Position numbers and translations under genes: made by a program. A stretch of DNA of 64,000 nt from DASQEH01 sp963765725 (GTDB taxonomy: Bacteria; Actinomycetota; Actinomycetes; Propionibacteriales; Nocardioidaceae), in contig CAVXXI010000003.1 in the NCBI GenBank assembly GCA_963765725.1, positions 1 to 64,000 of the forward strand, written 5' to 3'. The notes beneath the pieces are model-generated. The model worked only from the letters and a program-made list of their open reading frames with translations. It searched no databases and was not told the origin of the DNA. This document shows positions 1-7,177 of the stretch, piece by piece; positions within the stretch are counted from its first letter, which is position 1; every line of letters begins with the position of its first letter.

Positions 1-114
1 GCCGTTTCCGTCGTTCCGTAACGGGCAGGCGGAGCTGTCTTCCAGGGTGCTGGCGCAGCTTCAGAACCAGCCGACCATGCCATCACCGAGTCTTGACGAG
101 GTGCCCGCAATAAG

Positions 115-141
115 AGTACTGTTTTTTATAAAAAAAGTACT
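115..141. promoter_or_regulatory. AT-rich near-palindrome upstream of xis/int remnant
   Basis: Two AGTACT boxes (115-120 and 136-141) flank a perfect T6-AT-A6 palindrome centred at 128/129, with one unpaired base at 121. The stretch is almost pure A+T in a strongly GC-rich window. It ends 16 bases before the ATG of a broken excisionase gene. The position suggests an operator or promoter of the excisionase-integrase unit. The role is inferred from symmetry and location only. Confidence 0.4.
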
Positions 142-157
142 TGTGCTGAGGTCAGGG

Positions 158-362
158 ATGATCGAACTGCTCACAGTGGACGAGGCAGCCACTGTCTTGA
201 AACCCCCCGCGGTTCATCCGTCGACTGATCGCCGAGCGCAGGATCGTCTTTCATCACGTAGGCCGACATGTCCGGATCGCTCGACGGGATCTGGAAGCTT
301 TCATTAGTCGGGCCGCGTCGAGCTGCGAATGTCGGACGGCTCAACGGCAGGGCGACGGCGCG
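158..362 (+). pseudogene. excisionase (MerR/AlpA-type HTH) remnant, frameshifted
   Basis: The reading begins at ATG 158 with MIELLTVDEAATVLK, the usual first helix of small HTH_17 excisionases that direct phage or ICE excision. It then shifts frame near position 200 inside a run of C residues. The second frame continues with FIRRLIAERRIVFHHVGRHV and RIARRDLEAFISR, the wing and C-terminal helix of the same family. That frame has no stop before the integrase start at 363. The order xis then int on one strand next to a tRNA fragment is typical of actinobacterial integrative elements. As it stands the gene cannot give a normal product unless the shift is a sequencing error. Confidence 0.6.
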
Positions 363-1475
363 ATGTCTCGCAGGCGTTTCGGCTCGTACGTCAGTTGCCG
401 TCTCGACGATGGCAAGCGTCGTATCTCGAAGCCGGTCCCAGCGTCACCAGCGCCTCGCACCTTCGCCAAGAAGGCCGATGCCGACCGATGGCTCGCCCGG
501 ATGGAACTCGACTCAGAACACGGTGGGCAGAGCCTGGACCAGCTCAGCCGCACACGGTTCGGGGACTACGCCCGAGAGTGGCTGGACCAGAACCCCCGGG
601 TCGGGCCTCGCTGGCGGGAGACATGCCGACGCAACCTTCGCCTCCACCTCGCCGGCCTCGACGATGTTCCCTCAGAGATATAACGCCACGGCTGGTTCGC
701 GCCTGGCACGCAAGAGCTTTCAGGGCACCGGAGGACGCACGTCCATCGCGCAGGCCTACAGGTTCCTTCGTGCGGTCCTCAACACGGCGGTCCGAGACGA
801 AATCATCACTAAGAACCCTTGTAACATCCCTGGTGCTGGCACACCACGAGCCCAACGCCGACCCGTCGCAAGCCCATCCAGGTAACGGCGCTCGTCGACG
901 CCATGCACTGTACCGCGCAGCGGTCGTCCTGGCCGCGTGGGCCGGGCTCCGCCGAGGCGAGATCCTGGCCCTGCATCGACAGGACCTAGATTCGGCGCGG
1001 GCTCCGTCACCGTGCGGCGAACACAAACCGAATTCCTCGCGACACCGGCCAGTCGACTCCCCTCCCAAAACCGAGGCAGGTTTCCGTACCGTCAACCTGC
1101 CGCCCACGTCATGTCGATCCTTAGCCGCCACTTGGCCGCGTACGCCGGAAAACACCGAGTATTCGTATCAGCCACCGGCACACCCATGCGGGGCGACGCC
1201 CTGTACCAAGCCTTCGCACGAGCACGAGCACCGTCGGCATGGAGCAATTCCGTTTCCACGACCTCCGACACACCGGCCAGACCCTGGCCGCCTCCACCGG
1301 AGCGACCCTCGCGGACCTCATGAAACGACTCGGCCACGCCTCCCCGGCGGCCGCCATGCGCTACCTCCACACCGTCAACGGCCGTGATGAAGCAATCGCG
1401 CAAGCGCTGTCCGTCGTCGCCGGACGCGGCGACCCGCGCCCCAACTACCCAGATCGAGTTGGTCGAGCCCGATGA
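363..1475 (+). pseudogene. tyrosine recombinase (phage/ICE integrase), multiply frameshifted
   Basis: Pieces of one integrase lie in order across all three frames. The N-terminal arm domain starts at ATG 363 (MSRRRFGSYVSCRLDDGKRR) and the SAM-like core domain covers about 480-840 (ARMELDSEHGG, then FLRAVLNTAVRDEIITKNPC). The catalytic domain starts near 930 with GLRRGEI (first catalytic Arg) and ends with HDLRHTG and LGHASPAAAMRYLH (His-x-x-Arg and late His). The nucleophilic Tyr lies in AMRYLH. At least four frame changes are needed to join the pieces, so the gene is inactive as written. It ends about 60 bases before a tRNA-Phe 3' fragment, the usual arrangement for an integrase next to its attachment site. 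Confidence 0.8.
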
Positions 1476-1532
1476 GGTCGCACCAAGCGCACGCGGCCCC
1501 TCGTAGCCGCTGTCACCTGCCCAAACGTTCTC

Positions 1533-1577
1533 CCTGAAAAGCGGAAGGTCGCCGGTTCGATCCCGGCCCTGGCCACC
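1533..1577 (+). other. tRNA-Phe 3' fragment, probable attachment site
   Basis: The 45 bases read as the 3' part of an actinobacterial tRNA-Phe. They include the anticodon loop CTGAAAA (anticodon GAA), the 3' side of the anticodon stem GCGG, a variable loop, a perfect T-arm GCCGG-TTCGATC-CCGGC and the 3' acceptor strand CCTGGCC followed by ACC. The 5' half of the tRNA is absent, since upstream bases do not pair with GCGG. Such 3' duplicates are left when an element integrates into a tRNA gene. With the adjoining integrase remnant this marks an element boundary. The intact tRNA-Phe should be outside the window. Confidence 0.75.
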
Positions 1578-1653
1578 CCCTTGACCAGCGGGTATATCAA
1601 ATATGGCGTTGCTGCCGTGGCTGTTGACAGCGGTAGATGACAGCCACGTGGCT

Positions 1654-1800
1654 TCATGCGAGCCTCGATCCGAGCGCCTCCAAAGCCTTTCGCTTCTCGT
1701 ACAGAGACGCGCGTGCGTAGATCGTCATGGTCACATCGAAGGCGCTGTGACCGACGATCTCCCTCACCACGTGCGGCGGCGCCACGCTCACGAGCAATGT
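1654..1800 (-). pseudogene. C-terminal fragment of a second tyrosine integrase
   Basis: The minus strand encodes about 48 residues that match the end of a tyrosine recombinase: VVREIVGHSAFDVTMTIYA, then an EKRKALEAL helix, with a stop at 1654. GHS and TIYA correspond to the late His and the catalytic Tyr region. Nothing of the N-terminal or core domain remains, because the open frame upstream is filled by the APH-like gene on the other strand. It is a different recombinase from the one at 363-1475 and points the opposite way, so this tRNA-Phe site seems to have been used more than once. Confidence 0.6.
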
Positions 1801-1817
1801 TCCGAATCTGGGGGAGG

Positions 1818-2558
1818 ATGTGGTTCGTGGGTTGGGAAGCACTCGAGCGGTGGGGTGACGAGGTCGCTCGGGTAGAACCGCTCGCTGGCGGAGGCGTCAA
1901 CGAGGTGTGGAGCGTGCGTGTCAAGGAGCTGCTCGCGGTCGGTCGTCTCAACGCCCGCAGTGACGCTGACCTCGCCTGGGAGACCGACCTGCTGCGGCAT
2001 CTCGGCCGCCAAGGGCTGAGCGTGCCGGTGCCGATCGCTACGACGTCTGGCCGGCTGTTCGCTGAGGGCCTGGTGGTGATGTCCTACGTGGAGGGCGAAC
2101 CGCCCGAGACGGAGGCCGACTGGCGTCGCGTGGCCGATACACTGCGCCGGCTTCATCGGTTGACGCAGGGCTGGCCGCAGCGTCCTGGCTGGCGATCGTC
2201 GACCGATCTACTTCACGCGGAGATCGGGACGAAGATCGACCTCGGCGCGATGCCGCCTGAGGCCGTTGCCCGATGCCGAACGGCGTGGGCGCGACTTGCC
2301 GGACGTCAGACCTGCGTCATCCACAGCGACCCGACGCCGGGCAACATCCGCATGACTGCCGATCGGGTCGGGATCATCGACTGGGACGAGTCGCACGTCG
2401 ACGCCGCGGACCTCGACTTGTTGCTGCCCCATAACGCCGCCGATCTCAGCGACGGCGCACACGACATCGCCGCACAAGCCTTCGCCGCTTGGGACGCCGC
2501 CCGTTGCTGGGGCCACGAGTTTGCAGTTGAGCAACTCGCCAAGGTTCGAGCGGTCTGA
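1818..2558 (+). CDS. aminoglycoside phosphotransferase (APH)-like kinase
   Basis: The protein of about 247 residues has the APH/choline kinase fold. It carries a P-loop-like start PLAGGGVNEVWSVRVK, a linker VVMSYVEGEPP at the hinge, the catalytic loop CVIHSDPTPGNIR (His-x-Asp and Asn) and the metal-binding GIIDWDESHVDAADLDL. Members phosphorylate hydroxyl groups of antibiotics or metabolites with ATP, but the substrate cannot be told from sequence. ATG 1818 sits directly on a GGGGGAGG ribosome site, so GTG 1827, nine bases downstream, may be the true start. It lies in the mobile-element scar next to another small-molecule kinase. Its 5' end has replaced the body of the integrase remnant on the other strand. 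Confidence 0.7.
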   Translation: MWFVGWEALERWGDEVARVEPLAGGGVNEVWSVRVKELLAVGRLNARSDADLAWETDLLRHLGRQGLSVPVPIATTSGRLFAEGLVVMSYVEGEPPETEADWRRVADTLRRLHRLTQGWPQRPGWRSSTDLLHAEIGTKIDLGAMPPEAVARCRTAWARLAGRQTCVIHSDPTPGNIRMTADRVGIIDWDESHVDAADLDLLLPHNAADLSDGAHDIAAQAFAAWDAARCWGHEFAVEQLAKVRAV

Positions 2559-2777
2559 ACCCGGCATCCGAATACCTCGGGGCCGCTTGATTGACCGCCA
2601 GTGGGCAACGTCCGCTCATCCCGCGAGCCGGGCGGCCTGACGGCTATCCGCTGCGATAGCTGACAGGTTCACTGGGCGCTATCGAATCACAACTGGGAGC
2701 CGAGAGGGCCTGCTGTGCGGCGCACCGGTGCGCGGTGAGGGACGCTATTGCGGCATCCTTGGTGGGTGGCTGGCGGC

Positions 2778-3314
2778 ATGATTGTGTTGCTCAACGGGCC
2801 CTCGAGTGCCGGCAAGACGACTTTGGCGAACTGCGTCGCCGCCCGCCTGCCGACACCGTGGCTGGTGATGCCCGTTGATCTCTTCCACCGCATCCGGAGC
2901 CGGCCTCAGGCAGATCTCCCAGCTGAGCAGTGGCAGGAAGTGTTTCACCGCACGCGCTCGGCGTACCACCGAGCGCTGGCCGGTGCGGCCCTGGCTGGAT
3001 GCGACGTCATCGGTGACCATGTTCTGTCTGAGCCCTGGCGTCTCGCCCAACTGCTGGAGTTGACCACGGGCCTCAACGTGTTGCTCGTGCATGTCACCTG
3101 CAATCCGGACGAGTTGGATCGACGCGAACAACAGCGCGGTGACCGCGAGGCGGGAACGGCACGTGCTCAGGCCGATGTCGTGTTCACCCACGGCGACTGC
3201 GACCTTGCGGTAGATACAACGGCGAGTGCGGTCGAAGAGTGCGCAAGGCGCGTCGCCGCGCTCATCGTGTCACCGCCAAGACAGACGGCTTTCGAACGGC
3301 TCCGTCGACGCTAA
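2778..3314 (+). CDS. chloramphenicol phosphotransferase-like P-loop kinase
   Basis: The 178-residue protein opens with MIVLLNGPSSAGKTTLA, a Walker A motif, and continues with WLVMPVDLFH, where the Asp corresponds to the catalytic base of the CPT family. GDHVLSEPW and VLLVHVTCNPDELDRRE (lid and arginines) follow. The CPT family includes the Streptomyces chloramphenicol 3-O-phosphotransferase and many homologues of unknown substrate. The start at ATG 2778 places the P-loop at the usual position, and the upstream in-frame ATG at 2748 would add ten unconserved residues. It follows the APH-like gene after a 219-base gap and is probably transcribed separately. Actual drug resistance is not shown. 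Confidence 0.75.
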   Translation: MIVLLNGPSSAGKTTLANCVAARLPTPWLVMPVDLFHRIRSRPQADLPAEQWQEVFHRTRSAYHRALAGAALAGCDVIGDHVLSEPWRLAQLLELTTGLNVLLVHVTCNPDELDRREQQRGDREAGTARAQADVVFTHGDCDLAVDTTASAVEECARRVAALIVSPPRQTAFERLRRR

Positions 3315-3503
3315 CGAGACATGCTGGTCGCTCAGTGCACATACCTCACGAGCATGGCGGCAACCGCACCAACCAGAAGCACGAACCACCTCGAGGCTTT
3401 GTCCCAGCTGGAGGGGGCGAATCCGCGCCGTGTGTCGACGTGATCACGGTGGTCGAGTACAACATGCTGTCTGACTGGACTGGGGGTTAGGGGTTACGTC
3501 CCT

Positions 3504-3910
3504 CTAAGGCCAAACGCGAGCCAGCTCCAGGAAGACATCGAGACTGCTGTGCCGAGGGATCACGCAGATCAGTTGTCCGCCGGGAACTCGGAGGGTTCGG
3601 CATTCCAACCAACGTGCCTCCTCCACGGCGCCAAGAGCGACGAGCCGAGCAGTTTCCGCATCGACGTCATCGGTCTCCACGTCGAGGTGGTAGCGCGGCT
3701 GGTCATCGACCGCTTGGATGGCGGTCACCAGGCTGGGCAACGCATCGGGTAATGATGTGAACTGTTCCTCGCCCGGGACGGGAGACCGTGAACTCCTAGC
3801 GCGGCCGACCAGAAGGCTGCCGACTTGGGCGCGTCGGCGGTAGCGACGTCGATAAGCAAGCTCGACACACGGCTGCGGTGCACTGGGGACCTCCTGCTAC
3901 TCGTGACCAA
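3504..3910 (-). pseudogene. VOC/glyoxalase-like protein, one frameshift
   Basis: The N-terminal half reads VSSLLIDVATADAPKSAAFW, the first beta-alpha unit of a vicinal-oxygen-chelate fold. The frame then breaks near 3785. In the next frame VPGEEQFTSLPDALPSLV and RYHLDVETDDVDAETARLV follow, ending in VPGGQLICVIPRHS. Joined, these give a normal single-domain VOC protein of about 125 residues. One base change in length would restore it, so it may be a sequencing indel or a young pseudogene. The metal and substrate ligands cannot be assigned. No neighbouring gene suggests a pathway. Confidence 0.6.
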
Positions 3911-4327
3911 CGCCGAGTGCCTGATCCTAGATGGCGCCTTCAGCTGCTCATCTGACGCCGACCGCGTGATTGGTCAGTCCAGCGTGGCGTGTCGCGTAGT
4001 TGCGCCGATTGTCGACCAGGTACGCGCGGACCGGCTAGTCAGCATTGGACACGGTCCAAGCGAGCGACGATTTTGCGCATCCGAAACAGCGTAAACATTA
4101 AGCCACGCAGGGTGAATGCAAGAACGCGAGATGCAGCGGTATGTCTCCCCACACAGAGCACTGATTGAATGACTGTAATGTTTGATTACTGATAGCGATA
4201 ACCCAACCGGCGCTCATCGAGAATTCTCCGGTCGCATAGGTCCGAAGTCGTCGCTTCAGACATGAACTCATGACTCCATTGACTGCTTTACACGATATGC
4301 GCTAGGTACCCGTTATAGGTCCGCTCG
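3911..4327. other. 417-bp gap without a supported gene
   Basis: No reading frame here shows family features or convincing codon use. The stretch 4095-4310 is noticeably richer in A+T than the rest of the window (for example the run around 4150-4200), in keeping with transferred or decaying DNA in the mobile scar. No clear hairpin or tRNA was seen. Confidence 0.5.
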
Positions 4328-4507
4328 GTGGTGGGTTCCCCAGCATCGACGCGGAGCAGTGGATCCCCATCGTCGGGGCCGGCCGGTTTGAACCAGGCGG
4401 CCGAGGACGCCGTGCTCGCCGGTGCTGGCTCAGGGCCCCGACGGCGGGTGGCCGGCCTTGCCGGCCTCACGCCACGCGAGCTCGAGGTGCTCGGTCTGAT
4501 CGGTACG
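4328..4507 (+). pseudogene. LuxR/NarL response-regulator remnant (linker and start of HTH)
   Basis: The frame ends in RVAGLAGLTPRELEVLGLIG, the first helix of a LuxR-type HTH domain preceded by a typical linker. The recognition helix that should follow (the NxEIA part) is missing. Instead the frame runs straight into a DsrE gene. No receiver domain is seen upstream. The join at about 4503 looks like a deletion endpoint that happens to be in frame. The piece therefore probably has no regulatory function of its own. Confidence 0.5.
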
Positions 4508-4519
4508 AAGGAGGGCAAC

Positions 4520-4882
4520 ACGACGGCGAAGGCAGTCATCAGCCTGAGCACCGGGCTGGAGGATGCGGAAAAGGTGACCGTGGCGTTCCTGGTGGCCGTC
4601 GGCGCCGCTGAGACCGGTCGCGAGACCTTGGTCTTTCTCACCAAGGAAGCGGTCCGCCTGGCCGTTCCGGGTGTCGCCGGAGGAATGGCGTGCGAGGGCT
4701 GTCCCCAATTGAGCGAGCTGGTGAAGCGGTTCGAATCGGCCGGCGGCCGGTACTACGTCTGCCCGATCTGCCTGAACGCCAAGGGGCTAGGGGACTCAGA
4801 CCTGGTCTCCGGCGCCGAGCTCAACGGCACCGTACCGATGTGGAACTGGATCGGTGACGATCCAGCCGTGACCTTCAGCTAG
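4520..4882 (+). CDS. DsrE family protein with apparent ACG start
   Basis: The 120-residue protein reads TTAKAVISLSTGLEDAEKV, AFLVAVGAAETGRETLVFLT and GVAGGMACEGCPQLSELVKRF, then a second Cys pair in YYVCPICLNAKGL. This is a DsrE/peroxiredoxin-like fold with conserved cysteines, a family tied to sulfur relay or redox roles. A good ribosome site AAGGAGGG (4508-4515) lies four bases before an ACG codon at 4520, exactly where an ATG is expected. Either ACG is used, or the start was mutated, or the protein is now made as a fusion with the upstream LuxR piece from 4328. Confidence 0.65.
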   Translation, partial: TTAKAVISLSTGLEDAEKVTVAFLVAVGAAETGRETLVFLTKEAVRLAVPGVAGGMACEGCPQLSELVKRFESAGGRYYVCPICLNAKGLGDSDLVSGAELNGTVPMWNWIGDDPAVTFS

Positions 4883-4974
4883 TGACATCGGCGTCCCGAG
4901 GTAGTGCGAACTCGGCCGCGGGAGCTGAGTGCACGGGGCTGGGCGCGGCTCGTGAGCGCGCGCGTAGCGTGTCG

Positions 4975-5538
4975 ATGGTGATTCAGGTGGTCGAGTACGA
5001 CCCGAGCTGGCCTCGGCGGTTCGAGTTGCTGCGCGACGAGTACGCCGGTGCCATGGCGGCTGCCGGCGTACCGGTGACGGCGATCGAGCACGTCGGCAGC
5101 ACGGCGGTTCCCGGGCTCGCAGCCAAGCCCGTCATCGACTGCGACATCGTCGTCGCCGAGCCGGCCGTCATGGTGGCCTCGCAGACCTTGGTCGCGCTCG
5201 GTTTCACGCCGCTGGGCGAGCTGGGCATCCCATCGCGTTGGGCGTTCAAGGAGCCGGAGCGGCTGGCCAGGACGAACACGTACGTGGTCGTCGAAGGGTC
5301 GCTCTCGCTCCGCAACCACCTCACCGTCCGCAACGTACTGCGGGCGGACCCCGACCTGCGCGAACAGTACGAGAGGGTCAAGCGGCGACTGGCTGTTGCG
5401 ACCGACGACATCGACGAGTACGGCCAAGGCAAGAGCGCGGTCATCCAGCGAATCCTCGCCACCGCCGGCCTGACGGACGCGGAGCTGTCCTCGATCGACG
5501 CCAACCAGGTGCCGTCGCACGTCGACCGTCCTCGCTAG
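4975..5538 (+). CDS. GrpB/UPF0157 family protein
   Basis: The protein of about 188 residues contains VEYDPSWPRRFELLRDEY, then VTAIEHVGSTAVPGLAAKP and VIDCDIVV, and ends with HLTVRNVLRADPDLREQYERV. These are the signature blocks of the GrpB/UPF0157 family, which belongs to the nucleotidyltransferase-like fold (GST...DxD-type motif: VGSTAVPGLAAK, DCDIVV). The biochemical activity of the family is not established. ATG 4975 and GTG 4978 are both possible starts; longer frames lack conserved sequence. It is 92 bases after the DsrE gene and convergent with kptA. Confidence 0.8.
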   Translation: MVIQVVEYDPSWPRRFELLRDEYAGAMAAAGVPVTAIEHVGSTAVPGLAAKPVIDCDIVVAEPAVMVASQTLVALGFTPLGELGIPSRWAFKEPERLARTNTYVVVEGSLSLRNHLTVRNVLRADPDLREQYERVKRRLAVATDDIDEYGQGKSAVIQRILATAGLTDAELSSIDANQVPSHVDRPR

Positions 5539-5631
5539 CCCGGCGGCATCCGGGCAGCGACATCGCACGCGAGCGAAGCAGAGGCGAGCAAGGACGGACC
5601 CGATCGAGCCGTGAGCCGATCAGCGCTTTTC

Positions 5632-6186
5632 TCAGCCGCCGATGCAGAGGTACTCCGGCGGCACTGCCTCGACCAGCCACACCACGTTGTCGGAGACGCT
5701 GAAGGCATACCCGTCGGTGTGCATCCTCGCAGCGTCCACGAGCAGCACCGCGGGCGGTCCGCGGCGTGCGCCGACCCGAGCGGCGGTCGCCTGGTCAGGC
5801 GACAGGTGGACGGCGTGGCGCGATCTCCGGTGCAGCCCCTCTCGCAGGATCCCAGCCACATTGCCGGCGACCGTTCCGTGGAAGAGCACGGCGGGTGGTC
5901 GGCGGCGCGGAAGACCAAGATCGACGGCGAGGGAGTGCCCCTGGTTCGCTCGGATGCGGTTCTGCGTCACGTCGAGTGCGAACCTCTGTTTGTCGTTCGT
6001 TGCCACCACCCGCTCGACGTCCGCTCTCGTCACCGCTGGTCGCCGCTCCCGGACACCCGCGACGAGCTCGTCCAGATCGACCCACCCGCCGGGGTCCAGA
6101 CTGATGCCCACCACGGACGGGTCGTGCCTGAGCACCAACGAGAGGAGCTTCGACAACCGACGGTCGCTGTCCGCACTCCGTGCCAC
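5632..6186 (-). CDS. kptA: RNA 2'-phosphotransferase (Tpt1/KptA)
   Basis: The 184-residue protein matches KptA/Tpt1 throughout. RLSKLLSLVLRHDPSVVGI and GGWVDLDELVAGV form the winged-helix N-domain. RFALD, RANQGHS, LFHGT and GLHRRSRHAVHLS form the ADP-ribosyltransferase-like catalytic lobe with the conserved Arg-His-Arg-Arg set. The enzyme moves an internal RNA 2'-phosphate to NAD+, giving 2'-OH RNA and ADP-ribose 1''-2''-cyclic phosphate. In bacteria no RNA-splicing substrate is known, and a role in RNA repair or 2'-phosphate clearance is usually proposed. It follows the DHFR-like gene on the same strand after an 81-base gap. Confidence 0.9.
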   Translation of the reverse strand: MARSADSDRRLSKLLSLVLRHDPSVVGISLDPGGWVDLDELVAGVRERRPAVTRADVERVVATNDKQRFALDVTQNRIRANQGHSLAVDLGLPRRRPPAVLFHGTVAGNVAGILREGLHRRSRHAVHLSPDQATAARVGARRGPPAVLLVDAARMHTDGYAFSVSDNVVWLVEAVPPEYLCIGG

Positions 6187-6267
6187 CGCCGGGTCAGCTC
6201 CGGCCTGCGCAGGTCGTCGCCCGGCCCGTGCTGCTGCGCCGATCCGTACCGGGCTGGCTGCGCGTCA

Positions 6268-6864
6268 TCACCTCTCCCTTGCCCTTCCGTACCGCAGGCC
6301 GGCGACGCGGCCGTCGAAGGTGCGCGACTCGAGGAGGGCCATGGGCTGGCGTTCGGTGAGCGGCGGGAAGAACGGGGTACCACCACCGAGGACGACGGGG
6401 TGGACGAAGATCTGGTACTCGTCGACCAGGTCGGCCTCGGCCAGGGCCGCTACCGTCCGCGAGCCCCCGAAGACATAGCTGTCACCGTCGGCAGCGTCGG
6501 CCAGCTCTCGAACCCGTGCCGGGTCGGCGACGACGGTCGCGTTCCACTCGGCCCCGGTCAGCGTGCGCGACACGACAGCCTTCGGCATCGGCTTCCAGAT
6601 CTGCGAGTACGCGACCGTGTTGGGTGTGCTGCCCGGCAACGTGTCGGCGATGGGCCAGTAGCCCGCCATCATCTCGAAGACGGTGCGGCCGTACACGAAC
6701 AGGCCGGCGTCGCGGAGGGTGGTCACGAAGTGCGTGTGGATCTCGTCGCCGATCTGCGGCCAGTCGAACTCGCCGTTCGGGCCGGCGGTGAAGCCGTCGA
6801 GCGACGACTGCATCCACACGACGATCTTCTTCTCGCGGTCGGTGTCGTTGTCGTTCGTTGTCAT
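6268..6864 (-). CDS. dihydrofolate reductase-like (RibD C-terminal) protein
   Basis: The 198-residue protein has the RibD-C/DHFR-like fold. KIVVWMQSSLDGFTAGPNGEFDW is the first strand and loop, VYGRTVFEMMAGYW the second, and YVFGGSRTVAALAEADLVDE the NADPH-binding Gly-Gly region, before YQIFVHPVVLGGGTPFF. It is the widespread YwjB/YyaP type found alone in many soil bacteria, with no proven substrate. It is unlikely to be the true folate-pathway FolA, which is shorter and has a different active site. The gene starts 137 bases before a 22-bp repeat array that separates it from the MFS transporter. Confidence 0.8.
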   Translation of the reverse strand: MTTNDNDTDREKKIVVWMQSSLDGFTAGPNGEFDWPQIGDEIHTHFVTTLRDAGLFVYGRTVFEMMAGYWPIADTLPGSTPNTVAYSQIWKPMPKAVVSRTLTGAEWNATVVADPARVRELADAADGDSYVFGGSRTVAALAEADLVDEYQIFVHPVVLGGGTPFFPPLTERQPMALLESRTFDGRVAGLRYGRARER

Positions 6865-7000
6865 GCGTCCAACCTAAGCATCAGCCGGGAGCGAGAGGGG
6901 ATCCACCTCGTCGCTCCGCCCCTACTGCGCGGATCGGCCACGTGAGTTTCACGCAGCAGACCGCGCAAGGCTTCTCATGCACGCCTGTCAAAGACGTTGT

Positions 7001-7176
7001 CGCCCACTCGACCCGACATCTTTGACCTCTCGGCCGGACATTTGCGCCCGCTCCACCCGACATCTTTGACCTCTCGGCCGGACATTTGCGCCCGCTCGAC
7101 CGCACACCTTTGACCTCTCGGCCGGACATTTGCGCCCGCTCGGCCGGACATTTGCGCCCGCTCGACCGCAAGGCGG
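7001..7176. repeat. 22-bp tandem repeat array A (8 units)
   Basis: Eight units of exactly 22 bp run from 7001 to 7176 with no spacer. The plus-strand core is CCCRCTCGRCCGGACAT. Odd units (CCCGACATCTT end) and even units (TGACCTCTCGGCCGG start) alternate in the first six, giving a 44-bp higher-order repeat. The array begins one base after the stop codon of the MFS transporter on the minus strand and lies upstream of the DHFR-like gene. Because 22 is not a multiple of three, the open frames across it are period artefacts, not genes. Confidence 0.9.
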
Positions 7177-7177
7177 C

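Noticed and set aside
2748..2777. Earlier start for the CPT-like kinase
   Set aside because: The ten added residues are not conserved and the P-loop would lie too far from the N-terminus.
3825..4094. 89-codon plus-strand frame in the mobile scar
   Set aside because: Partly opposite the VOC gene, no start signal or recognised family.
7001..7176. CRISPR array
   Set aside because: There are no unique spacers; units are contiguous, of 22 bp, and drift along the array. No cas gene is in the window.
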